In this document: one piece after another, positions 28,000 through 39,253 of the stretch
How the letters are laid out: each line of letters starts with the position of its first letter
Numbering within the stretch: the stretch's first letter is position 1
Assembly (NCBI GenBank): GCA_032191485.1
Contig: JAVDOI010000002.1
Span: 6,465,577-6,529,576 of the forward strand
Length of the DNA stretch: 64,000 nucleotides
From: Leptoclinus maculatus
Lineage: Eukaryota > Chordata > Actinopteri > Perciformes > Stichaeidae
Direction: 5' to 3'
The notes under the pieces: generated by a model
What the model was told of the DNA's origin: nothing
Database searches by the model: none
The model's input: the letters and a program-made list of their open reading frames with translations, nothing else
Program-made: the position numbers and the translations under genes

Positions 28000-30411
28000 C
28001 AACCTCGTGCAAGAACATCACTACACAGCAACGCGGCATTGAAACGTCTTTGTGGGCAATGGTGACCTCGAGCCATAATGAGGCTCCTGGGGAGAAGAAA
28101 CAACAACAGCATGGAATCGTCCTCGTCAGTCTTAAATGCCGTCAGTGAGAGTGTGACGCGCACACAGTAGCAGTTACTTAGTTTTGAGATCCGCGTGAGC
28201 CTTGACTTAAAAGCTGCATGTGGTGTCATCATGCAAATACTATTTTAATCTTTGAAAGTGAAGGCCCATGGGACTGCATGGCTCTCACTGAAGCCATTGT
28301 ATTAATGAAGTTACGGTTAGACGTGCCGGCGGGTTCTAATGAGCTGCATTGGTTGGTCTGTGTCAAAATGTACGCCTGCAATCCTCTCTGAGCTCTTTTT
28401 AACCTGTTGGAGAGGGTGAGCAGGACAGTTCAATGTCTTTTACTCCGTTCTGAGATGGGTCCAAGCCACTGTGTCGAGGGATAGGGTGCGACGTTGATTG
28501 TGTGTATGCCAACCTAAAAGCTAATAAATTGTTGATCAGCCCAAAGAGACAAGTTAACCGTCTTTTCATGCTCCATTTTTGTTACCGCACATAATATGAA
28601 ATACTGCTAGTTCAGTTTGAAATGAATGTGTTTGAATAACTTCATTAATACAGTGGCTGCGTGCAGAATGTATGCTGACCATGTGTTTCCAGGGATCTTT
28701 GAAAACAGACGGGCTGTGATGGGAATGTGTGCGGCTTGCATGTGTTCATTACCTAAATCTAGAAATCAAACTGGTGAATATACAATGAGTTATATATATG
28801 TTGTCTATTTGTAATATTTCCCACCGTTCAACTATGAATCGGATGTAGAGTTCGGAACGTACTACCATTCATGGAAACGTCAAATGTCTGACTTGTCCGT
28901 GACATTTGAACAATACAGCGCCGCCATATTCTCACACTTATTTTGGCGAGAACAGAAAAGATCATCATGTGACTGTCTGTCCGTCTAATACAGAGCTGCT
29001 CTTTGTTTACGATAAAGAGGTTCTTCAGTCTTACATTTGTTGCACGGGTCTAATGTGCTTTACCTCATTTATAAAAATAATGATTTTACGACCTCCGTCA
29101 CGGGTTATTTTGCACTGTCAAATGTTAGTAAGTTGGTCAAAAATGTCTGTGGGACATTCTGAAAGTGCTTTTGTCTACTGGTTTTTGCTTTATTTTGAAT
29201 TTGAGTCCCTCTTTCCCTCGAGGTCATTTCATTCAGTATTGACGGGACACTCCAGTTTTTCACTGTCTGTCTCTCAGCCGTTACCAACCACACACTGCTG
29301 TAAACATGGTAAGAACTCAGTATTCCTCAGTATTAACTTCCTGGCCTGATTGCAGTGAGAGCACGGAGTCCGTTACCTCTGTAGTTTGTTATCTGTGTGC
29401 ACACCTGTTCCCGTCCACATTAAACCTGATCCATGTATAGGTGTCTGTCTGTCTGGAGCAGGTAGCCAGACACGGATTAGTGCAGTAAGCGAAGCCTCGA
29501 CACACAGGACGGGCTACTGGTACATGAAGCGTTTGTTCACCAACATGAGCTGTGGTGGTGGTGCAGGCTTGTCCGGTCTACGTGTATTGTTAGATTACAG
29601 GTGCTAACCTCTGAGATCATGATCTGATTGAGAGCGATCGACTCACAGATCCTCGGTTATATAAAAGCAGCTTCGGTGCAGGAGACAGTAGGTGGCGTCA
29701 CTACAATAGCTGCCAGACTGTCTTTAAATGAATAACCCGAAACATGTTCAAAATAACCACGCGGTTGCTCTTTGTTCTCACGTTTAGCCTTAGAATGAAA
29801 TGCAGTGATGTGGCGCAAGTGTCCCCTCAGTTTGTATAGTGTTCAATACGGAGGGATTTGTTTAGTCCTGTTGTGCATTCAGTTAAACAATAATCATCCA
29901 GATAGTAACGGAGAAACTGGTGACTATTTTTGTATTTATTGTACATTTGTAACCAAAATAAGAGCAGACTATTTATTTGCATCCATTCAACATGTAAAGC
30001 GTCACTTATTGTGGATGTGCTGATCTAAAGTGAATCCACAGTAACTTGTGTGCATATTAAGCGTCTTCCTCTGCAGACCTAGTTCATGCTACAAATGGCT
30101 GCTGTGCTGAAGGGAGATTCACTGTGTGCCACATTTGTAACGTAAAACAAAAACCCAAAGTAGATCCCTACCTCTACCTTGTGGAGTTCATACTAGCCAT
30201 ATTCTTTGTTGCATGCTGTGTATTCTTCCCCAGTTCAGCTCTGGAGTTTAACCTTGCAGCACTTTGTATACTTCATTAAAATGTTAAGTTACATTCTGTA
30301 GGTTGATCTGTGCTTGATTTTATTTTTTTAAGGATTGAGTTTAAAAGACTTGCGTGTTACATGATGAAAGATCAGCGTAAACAAATCCAATCAAAGTTTG
30401 ACAAATCAAGT
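28000..30411. other. mief1 3'UTR and intergenic, no gene seen
   Basis: Unique-looking sequence. ORFs at 28906-29349 and elsewhere lack recognisable protein features. mief1 may have a longer 3'UTR extending through much of this interval. Confidence 0.45.
28523..28528 (+). terminator. mief1: mief1 candidate poly(A) signal
   Basis: AATAAA about 525 nt after the stop codon. Confidence 0.5.
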
Positions 30412-30417
30412 TTTATT
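30412..30417 (-). terminator. Cathepsin D candidate poly(A) signal
   Basis: TTTATT on the plus strand (AATAAA on minus), about 550 nt past the cathepsin stop. The stretch 30418-30962 is then its 3'UTR. Confidence 0.55.
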
Positions 30418-30962
30418 CAGTGATGTTTGGTATAAAATTCACATAGCTGAGATACCGCCGGTGTACAAAAGCAGCCCCGATTATAATATCCATCATTAGA
30501 CATCGGCAACTGGGAATGTATCGCAAAACTTAAATTGCATGTGTTCTGCCAAAGCATCTACATTACAAAAAGTAAACGGCACAAATACGTCAAAATGCAT
30601 CGGTCTGATTAAATCAAAAGCAGCTTCGCAGACAAGTGCAAGAATCTGAGTTAAGCGGTTCAATAAGGACTCGATGGACTCTTCAGTGGGACAAAACATC
30701 CTCCCTCCTTGCTAAAATGTGTGGAGATAAATATTAATGTCGCATCCATACTTGCTCATTATTACAAGCAGCTGTGAGATATTTACGTGGCAAGCCAGGT
30801 TCTTCAGTGATGTTCAGAAACCACTCCATGCTTTTGATTGCTGCAAATGAAATAACGGAACGTTTATGACGAAATGTAGCTTTGCTCGGTGCAACCTTGA
30901 GAAAAATCACAAATGCGGCTAGAAAGGAGAAGTGCAACATGTTGCACACAGTGTTCAGTGAA

Positions 30963-33900
30963 CTACTTGGCCGGGGCAAACCCCACACGATCGGCGGCCC
31001 GGTCGAACACGGTGTAGTACTTCCCGATGAACACGTCTCCCAGGATCCACAGGGGCCCGGCGGGGGGCGGGATATCCATGGCCATGAAGCCTGACAGACA
31101 GATGGACGAGCCCATCTGAGTCTCCTGCAGCAAAGAGGGGAAAGTCATTCGTTTACAGTTTTGCAAAAGTAAAAGATTGGGTCACAGGTTTAACCCAAGT
31201 GTGTCTGAATAATATCTCCATACACCAAGGAGATGGAATATTAAAACACCCGTCAATATAATGCAGACCAACACATCAAGCTCATGCCTTAAAACTCAAC
31301 TACATAATGAGGCAAATCAACAAAACTGATAAAAAGGCGAAGGCTGGCAATGTTCTATAGCAGTTATCAAATCCCATGAAGAGCTTCAATCAGTCTAAAA
31401 ATACCGTACGACTTCCCCATCCCGTCAGTGGCTCTCAGCCCCAACCCAAATGTGTTCCTACTGAAGTAGTAACGCTTTAAAAATGTGTCACAAACGGGAG
31501 TAAGTAGCTTTTGTTGGGGAATCATTTGAGCTACAGATTTGTGCGCCAGGGTCTGTTGAATTGGCTCACAATGAACTAAAACGCCCATGTTCGTCAAGTA
31601 AGGGACGCATCACACAGTGATGCTGTGACTCACTGATGTGTTCCATAATAAACAGTGGAAGTCTATGGCTCAGAAGAATCAGCCGTCATCTTTCGCTACA
31701 CAAACACACTTTTAAAAAGGATCAATGAATGCATTGTTGGTTTTGGTACGTAAACGCCTTTTAATTGGTTTAAATAACTGGCAGTGACTAAATTAAAAAG
31801 AAGGTCATCCATGAGTGAATCTACCTTCATGATATAATCCTCTCCGGTCAGGTTGAACATCTTCCCTCCAATGTTGAAGGCGATGGCGGGGAGGGATGGG
31901 ATCCTCTTACAGTCGATCCAGTACTAGAGCAGAGGGAGAGGAGAAGGAGCAGGAATGATCTCAAGAGGCCCAAAAACCCCAAAGTGAGCGAGTGCTCCAG
32001 TGAAGGGATTTAAAAAGTCACATCTGGAATACAAGAACATCATAGCTTTGTAATGCGTCAGCGCTACCTCTCCCATCAGCAGGGGCAGAGCTCCGATGGC
32101 TTTGTGCAGCGCTCTGACTTCCTCCACGGGACCAACAATTAAGGATGTTCCCGTGTCGACAATAGCCTGGCAACCGGCTTTGCAGAGAGTCAGCTGGTCG
32201 CCAACATCAACTCTGCAGGGCGGGGCAGAGGGACAAAATGTACCAGTTACCGACAACACCGGCTAAGAAATATGTTGCCGTGCAGCTTGTAAGACCAAGA
32301 GAACACTCATTGAAACTAGATTAGGATTTGACACGATCCAAAAGACACCATTTTTTAAACAAGTGAACATTTTCATGCATGCACACGAGTCATGACAGCG
32401 GTAGAAGAGTATTAGACATTAAGGAATGTATGACATGGGCCTGGTCACGGTTTGGTGTCTTGAGAGGCCTCAGTCATTCACACTGGGCTTTATGTGAGGA
32501 GGCTCCCAGTTAGAATACCATTTTCAGTTACTTTATTATTGCAGTTCCTTCTAACAATAACAACAACAACAGCCACACAGGGTTCTTTCTCACCCGCTCA
32601 CTAGGATCTGCCAGTAGGCCTTTCGGGTGACGTTGACATAGTGCAGGTCTCCGGTGTAGTACTGGGGGTCTGTCCCACCCAGCATCAGCTCTCCTCCTAC
32701 TGCTGCTTTTGGGTCTCTAAGAGATGGGGGGGGGTAGACAGACATGACTTACTGCATAAACAATAACCATGTGTGCCACAAGGTCTCTCTGACCAACAGT
32801 TAAACCAAAACACAAGGCAGCGATTAGAATATTATTATTAATAGAATTGGAGCCTGTTCTTCCGTCGGACACCAACCTGCTGATGTAGAAAGAGAAGATG
32901 TTCTGGGGCAGCAGCTTGGCCGCCATGGCCGTGTCAAACACCGGGGTGACTTTAGCTACCGATATGGAGGGGTAGGCCATGCCCAAGACCCCGTCGAACC
33001 GGGCCACTGCGAATGTGATGCCAGGCTGCTTCACCGCTTCACCAAACTGCTGGCCAGGAACAAGCATCCCTGCAATCTGCAAGGAGGAGAGACGTCAATG
33101 CGAAAAGCAAAAAAAAAAAAAAAAAGTCTTCTAATGAACTGATGGGAATGGCGTGACCGCTATAATTGAGGAATGCCGTTAAACAGAGGAGGTCATGTGA
33201 GTGAAGTGTTTTTCAAACTCACAGAGACGGTGTCTCCACTGATGAAGCCAGACAAGCTGCCTCGGCCGTACCGGATGTGGAACGCTGTGCCGTTCTTGAC
33301 GAATGTGTTCGACTTCTTCGAGTTGTAGCGATTGTGAATCCCTAACGAGAGAAAGGACAATCTGTCAAAAATGATATTCCACAGCATTTATGGATTCAGT
33401 TACACAAAATAATGTTCGTGATAATACACCATTAACAGTTTTGAAAGCAGAGCCAGACGAGTGACACGGGCCTCCCTGGAATCTGATTGGCAACCCCTGG
33501 TGCCCCCCCCCCTCTGATATTTATATCAGAACGTTTACATTTTGTTTATTTGACATCCATTTGTTCCACTGAATAATCAATTTAGCTATAAATAATGCAG
33601 TTAATTATCATTAATAGAGTCTCAACAATTTGTACTCGTTTCCTTGATGCGTCCCCTTCTTTGAAGCATGCAGACTTCAGATATAAAAAGCAAACTCTAA
33701 AAAGGAATTAAAAAGGAGAACAAGTGTGATATTTTAGTCACTACTGCTTGGTAAAATACAGCAAGCATCTTCCAGGGGAAGTGGCCAACAGATACACAGA
33801 TAGACGTTCACGCTGAATGAGTCACTCACAGCAGGCAAAGTCAAAGAAAGAGCAGTGGATGGAGGGCACCCAGAGGTTGGAGGAGCCGGTGTCAAACAGC

Positions 33901-34831
33901 ACAGTGAAGTCCTGCGGGGGGGTGCCGATGCTGATCACCCCGTAGTACTGGGCCTGAGGAGACAGTCGATAAACGCTGAGATCTGCTGCAAAAACCACCA
34001 CTACATCTGCAGCAGAAGGCACATTCAACTTTCAAACCAAAAGCATGCACGGGTGTAACTAAGAGTATTTCATCTGGGTTGTCCACTCTGTTATTTAAAG
34101 TCAGAGGCAATAATATGGAAACCTATGATACTGGGGATGTCTAAATCTAATACTTCCATCATTCCCACTCGCTCACTATGAACCTCGGTGAGTTTCTGCT
34201 GACATCAGGGCTTTAACTGCTAATTGAAGTAGAAGACATACATCCATGAAGTTGGTCAGCCTCTCTGCGGGCACAGCGGGAGAGCTGTCCGGCGCTCCGG
34301 TGCTGCTCGCTAAAGCCCGGAGCTCCTCCATAGACATCCCATTGTCGCTCATCAGGCGCCGCAGACTCCTGGTTTTATGAAGTGGTACTCTGCAGATGAG
34401 GAAAACGTAATTATTGAATTAAATGTCTCGGGGGCGCGCGACCACGCGCGTGTGAAAGCTTACTTCCTGGTACAGAGTTTACTTTGACGCGAAGTTTGTA
34501 ACGGTTTAAACTGCAAAGCTGGCTTCATGTCACGTGCACTGGAGCCATTATTGCAGGTGAATACTTAAAAAACGTAATTGGAAACACGTGGGGCTAACGT
34601 TACCAGAGAACAAAACAAGGAAGTTATCACACGCGCGCGCATACATCAACTTGCATTTAACAAAGCCCGCTTGTCTGCTGCTATGAAATGATATAGGAAG
34701 TAATGCAACGTTAATATTAGGTCACTCTTGTTGCCAAAATATCAGCTGATAAAAAGTATTTACCTGAATATGGCGGCGCATTGTGTTATCAGCAGCGCCC
34801 CGATGAAACTAAGTATCCTCAGCCGTGTCAT
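30963..34831 (-). CDS. ctsd: Cathepsin D, lysosomal aspartic peptidase
   Basis: Pepsin-family acid protease of the lysosome. Nine coding exons: 34831-34764, 34389-34242, 33953-33830, 33341-33223, 33076-32877, 32716-32594, 32212-32068, 31923-31825 and 31124-30963, giving 395 residues. Signal peptide MTRLRILSFIGALLITQCAA, then a basic propeptide (RVPLHKTRSLRRLM). The catalytic Asp pair is Asp93 (DTGSS) and Asp280 (DTGTS). N-glycosylation sequons are KNGT and VNVT (both conserved in cathepsin D) plus NLT. Cathepsin D hallmarks are FACWIHNRYNS, KQPGITF, LMLGGTD and PPPAGPLWILGDVFIGKYYTVFDR. The human light/heavy-chain processing loop is absent (DTVS runs straight into IAGMLVPGQQFGEA), so a single-chain mature enzyme is expected, as in other fish. 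The usual GYGSGS-type loop reads RYGRGSLSG. Could be a cathepsin D paralogue. Confidence 0.9.
34529..34590. promoter_or_regulatory. Two CACGTG E-boxes, one CLEAR-like
   Basis: GTCACGTGCA (34529-34538) differs only slightly from the CLEAR consensus GTCACGTGAC bound by TFEB/TFE3. A second CACGTG lies at 34585-34590. Both are within intron 1 of the cathepsin D gene, 170-240 nt downstream of exon 1. Human CTSD is a known CLEAR-network gene. Confidence 0.5.
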
Positions 34832-36080
34832 TTCTGTCCTCGTAGAAATAACACACTCTTTTGAAATGTTTCCGATACTAACGAGCGCACCAACTCACAG
34901 GTCACTGTTTCAACTGACGCAGAACGCTAAGTGAAAGCCCTTCGGCAAAGTCCGCCTTTACTCGGTTTCCCCCGTTTTGTGGCGCAGCGATTGGAGGAAA
35001 ATAATCAGTGAGGTGCTCCTATTGGTGGAACAAGATGGCCATCATCCCGCATTACAAACCGGTGCACTGGGGCTCTAGTGGTCACGAGTTGACTGTGAAA
35101 CGACTGACAGGGCACATCCTAGCACATTGTGTTAATGTTTGCAACTGCTGCTGAGAAAACGTTTCATATAATAGAAAACTTTCTTTTAACAGTTCACAGA
35201 AATACCTTTCCACAGAGAATCTAAAAACCTAACCACACAGACTAAATCCTAAGGAAGTAAGTCTGCTGTTGGCCTCGTCTTTATAAAATCCCTCTCATTA
35301 CATTAAAGCAGTGGCGGGCCGTCAGGGCCTGCAAAGCCTTCTCTGCTGGCCTAAACAGAATCACAAAGTTATAGCTATTTTATAATTTTTCTTAAATACA
35401 CTACATGTATCATAATTTATAAAAATATTTGTCCCATTATCTTATTTTCTCATTGCACAGCTACTGTCTTCCTCAGTTGCTCTGCTTCCAGTGCAGCTTG
35501 TTTTAAGTAGAGCTTTTATCCAATCAGATTTCTCCTCTGTGTCTCTAGGTAAGAAGAGAGGCCCGAGGCCTGCAGACTCACAAGTGCCTCCATGTGCAGT
35601 TTAAGTGAATGGGGACGATATTGTTGATTGTCATCGTGTTCAACCAATCAGATCTTTAGTTTGACATGTTGGGCGTATTCTTTGAGTGTCAGAGTCTGCT
35701 AGCCCCATTGTTGTCCAGTGTTTTTGGAGTCTGAGCCCTACGAGGGAGTTAAAAGTCAAGACACGTCTGCCTACGCTGCTTCAATTCAAGCTATTCTTTT
35801 TTTCATATCGGTCTCTTGCAAATCCCCCAATTGGAGTATTTATTTAAAAAGAAATGGGCTCCAGCCCACAGTATATTTTTTTTAGACATAGGAGAGTTCC
35901 TCCAGGGGGTGGCCTGGCTGCCGTTGGCTTTAAGATGCTTACCACTATATTAATATGTCCCTGCATGGTATAAGTCTGGTAGTGGACCATTGCTGCATGT
36001 CATAAGTCCCCTCTTACCCCGTATTCCCTGTCTCATATATACTATCAAAATAAAGAAAACACTGCAAGTGCTATGAGTGT

Positions 36081-36425
36081 TCCTTTAAAGGAATGGTTTA
36101 ACATTTTGGAAAATACACTTATTTGCATTCTTGCTCAGAGTCACATGAGAAGATTGATAGCCGCCTCACATGCTTGCAGCTGGCTAGCTTAGCATAGCAT
36201 AAAGACTGGAAACAGCGGGAAACTTGAAACAGGTGCTTGTAAACTGTTTATGTTACCTTTGGACATAACCTTTTTTTCCCCCATTTCCCTTGTTTATGCT
36301 AAGCTAAGCTAACCCCCTGCTGGCTCCAGCTGCACATTTACCCTACAGCCATGAGAGTGATGGTGTCAATCTTCTCCTCTAACTCTCGGCAAGAAAGCGA
36401 GTGAGCAAAATTCCCCAAATGTCTC
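36081..36425. repeat. Inverted pair of interspersed repeats (foldback)
   Basis: The left half (TTTAAAGGAATGGTTTAACA ... GCTAGCTTAGCATAGCATAA) and the right half (TTATGCTAAGCTAAGCTAAC ... CTCTCGGCAAGAAAGCGAG) are two head-to-head copies of one abundant fish repeat. The right half, read on the minus strand, matches the left family consensus. The locus could fold into a long hairpin. Confidence 0.65.
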
Positions 36426-37387
36426 CCACGGTCAAACTAAATATGTCACTCAGTAGCATGCAATTATGACTGATAAAAGAATAGTTTCAAATCCAAACCA
36501 CAGGTAATAACAATTCACGCTGAGTCATCCAAGACAACACTCAACAGGTTGCCCTTTCTGACAGAGGCTCATGACAAAGTCTGAAAGCATTCGCAGACAA
36601 CATCACAAAGCAGACACTCCCTTGGCCTGTTGAACAAGTTTTTAAATTCCACAACAGAACCACATTGACATAAAGACTAGCATACGCACAATAAATCAAC
36701 ACACACGCACACACACACCGTCCATCATCTTCAATCAGACTTCGAGCTGTTCAGAAAAGCGGGTCCCCTGACAGGTAAACCATTAAACTTTGGGGTTATT
36801 TTTGAGTTAAGGGTGGTCTTTGGCATGTAGTGCTGATGGTTACGGTTAGGGTTAGCCTCCAGGTAATGACTGTAAGTCTATGCGACATCCTCATATCTGA
36901 CGATGTCGAGTTTGTGTCCGTGTAGATGTCTGAATGTCGGCGTTAGACAAAATGTAGCCTTCTTTCCACTTGTTGTTTATGTAAATGTGGACGTTTTTCA
37001 AAAAGAGGGTCCTCCCCCACATTCTTTTGTCCTTTGTGACGTTGCAGGTAAATCACACCTTTGGATAGGACGACAGAGAGGAAAAGGCATCGATGGCCTG
37101 AATAGAGTAAAGGCATGTAAAGGCATGTAAAGGCATGGGGAAATCGTCTGACCATTTCTTACTGGAACCGTCACTAAAGGATCAAACGGAACAGTGAAAT
37201 AAAGAGGCCTGATAACTGATAAACATGATGGTAAGAATTAGCTCTTTCTGTATGTGAATAGTCAAATATGTCTTTTATAAAACAGTTGGGCCTAAAGGAT
37301 ACAGACTCTTTAGAGGGTGTATCTGGTTTCACCTTGCTTCTCTCTCCACTTACATTCAGAGATTCAGAAACTCACATGTGAGGTGCA

Positions 37388-37870
37388 TGCAGTGGTAGAA
37401 TGTAACTTTATACATTTACTTAAGTAGTGTACTTAAGTATAACTTTGAGGTACTTTAACTTTACTTCAGTAAAAAAATATAAATTAACTAATCAATTCTG
37501 ATGTATCTTTAAGGATTAAGATACTGTATAAAGTAGTTAAAAGGAGCCCCATATTTACCAGCTGCAACATTAGTGATATACCGTAATTAATTATTCTAAT
37601 ATTGATGTTACATTGATACACTGCAAATTATAATCCAGTGATATTAAATATATATATATAATTTTTAAGAGGAAATTCTATATAATGAGTGGTTTAACTT
37701 TTGTTATTGTGAGTATATTATGACGATAACACTTTTGTATTTTACCTAAGTAAGATAAGAACGCAGAGCTTTTTTTACTTGTAGTATTTTTACACTGTGG
37801 CATTGCTACTTTTACTGACGAAAAAGATCTGAGTTATTGGATATTATATCTGGAGGTCTGTACATTAATG
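37388..37870. repeat. Interspersed repeat (CAGTGGT..AAGTA type)
   Basis: 'cagtggtagaatgtaac' followed by 'acttaagtagtgtactt' and 'tgaggtactttaact', ending in 'tttttacactgtggcattgctacttttac'. This is a very common teleost MITE-like family. Slightly diverged copy. Confidence 0.65.
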
Positions 37871-39253
37871 ATACATCAGACATTTTGACTTGTCATGAGG
37901 GAAAGCGCAGCCAATTGGGGAGTAGGATTTTGGGCCAGGCAATGACTCATGAGCTCAAACTGAAATAGCAGCATCAACCAAAGCACCCATGGGAAAATAC
38001 TGGAGTCCAGTTTAACGTAACAAAGCAGTGATGTGAGCTCATGAAGACATGATTACACCAGCGCTGCAGTCCCGCTGTTGAAACAACTGTCCAACTGTTG
38101 TACTAATAAGATGCTTTTAGACACAAAATGTCTATTGAAATGTGGAGGTCAACAGTGAGAAGGAACAATTACAATGCAGGGGGAAATAGCAGTGTTGCAT
38201 GAGTCGGGTTTCCTCCTCTTGTAGACAATGCAGATCTCAACTCAGCTGTTGTTTTTTCTTTTACAATGCATTGCAAACATATTTTGTTCTTTGGCTGATA
38301 GACAGAGCTTGGATCTTATCACATTATTGCACAGTGCTTATTGACTTGTCCTGCCAACAAAAATAGGATCACCGTAAGTCACCGTAAATGTGATTACTTC
38401 CTTGAAGGGTGTGATATAATGCTTTTATTGTACTGTGCTCTGGATTTGGAAAAAGTTTGTCTGAAAATTATCAAAATTGATAAACCGGAACGGCAACAGT
38501 TACGATGAGCTTTTTCAGTTTTTTACAGCAGACGTTTTGACTTGACATCAGGGGAAACACAGGTGTTACTAATAACATTAACGGTGGCTCTGTTCTGTTC
38601 AAGGGTCCCAGTTAGTCATGGCAGTGTGACAGTGATGCATCACGCACACCTGTGCTTTTCATACTATGTCAAAATGCCCTCGATTATTCTTTATGACAAA
38701 CAGCATTTAGCTTCAAACACACATTTTGAACACCTGTCTCCTCTTAAAAGTATGCCAATCAAGACTATTAACCGGGAAAAGACGGCCCCTGAAAGCCCCA
38801 CGGACGATGTGTGTCAACTGATTCGGGGTCATTTCATTGACTAAAAGAATGAAGAAATACGTACCACTAAAGCACGACATCAACGCACATTATGAAGGCC
38901 TTTAGGTCTGTTCTGTGTCTTAAAGAGGGCGCCAGTGTCAGAATCTAGTTCTTCATTATAACAAAATCCAAAAACCATAAACTAAATGAGGGATATGTGT
39001 GGTAATCATTCACTTAAATGTGTTGAGGGGTTTGAGTTGCTGAAGAGCAAATATACAGTGTATTATTAAAAAAATGTAATCATGTACAAAGAGAAGGACA
39101 GCACAGCAATACAGTGCACATGTAGCAATCTTAAACCAATGATTGGTTGTTTGGTAGCCTTTGCTCTGATCTCAATATTTGAAGTACCACACCATTCATT
39201 TCTACCACTGTTAATCCCCATAGCCGCCCAAACCCCCCAGGACAAAGTGCCCA

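Larger units (their letters stand above)
34840..39240. other. Repeat-rich interval between ctsd and the apol-like gene
   Basis: Holds the ctsd promoter flank (34840-35100), a possible DNA-transposon fragment from 'cagtggcgggccgtcagggcc' (about 35310), a foldback repeat (36081-36425) and another interspersed repeat (37388-37870). The apol-like gene's non-coding first exon must lie somewhere before 39241 but cannot be placed. No other gene seen. Confidence 0.5.

Noticed and set aside
28906..29349. 147-codon plus-strand ORF after mief1
   Set aside because: No recognisable domain, no splice partner, sequence composition like flanking 3'UTR/intergenic DNA.
38542..38844. 100-codon ORF with a signal-peptide-like start upstream of the apol-like gene
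   Set aside because: It begins at TTG, not ATG; the first true Met is after the hydrophobic stretch, and no splice-linked partner was found.
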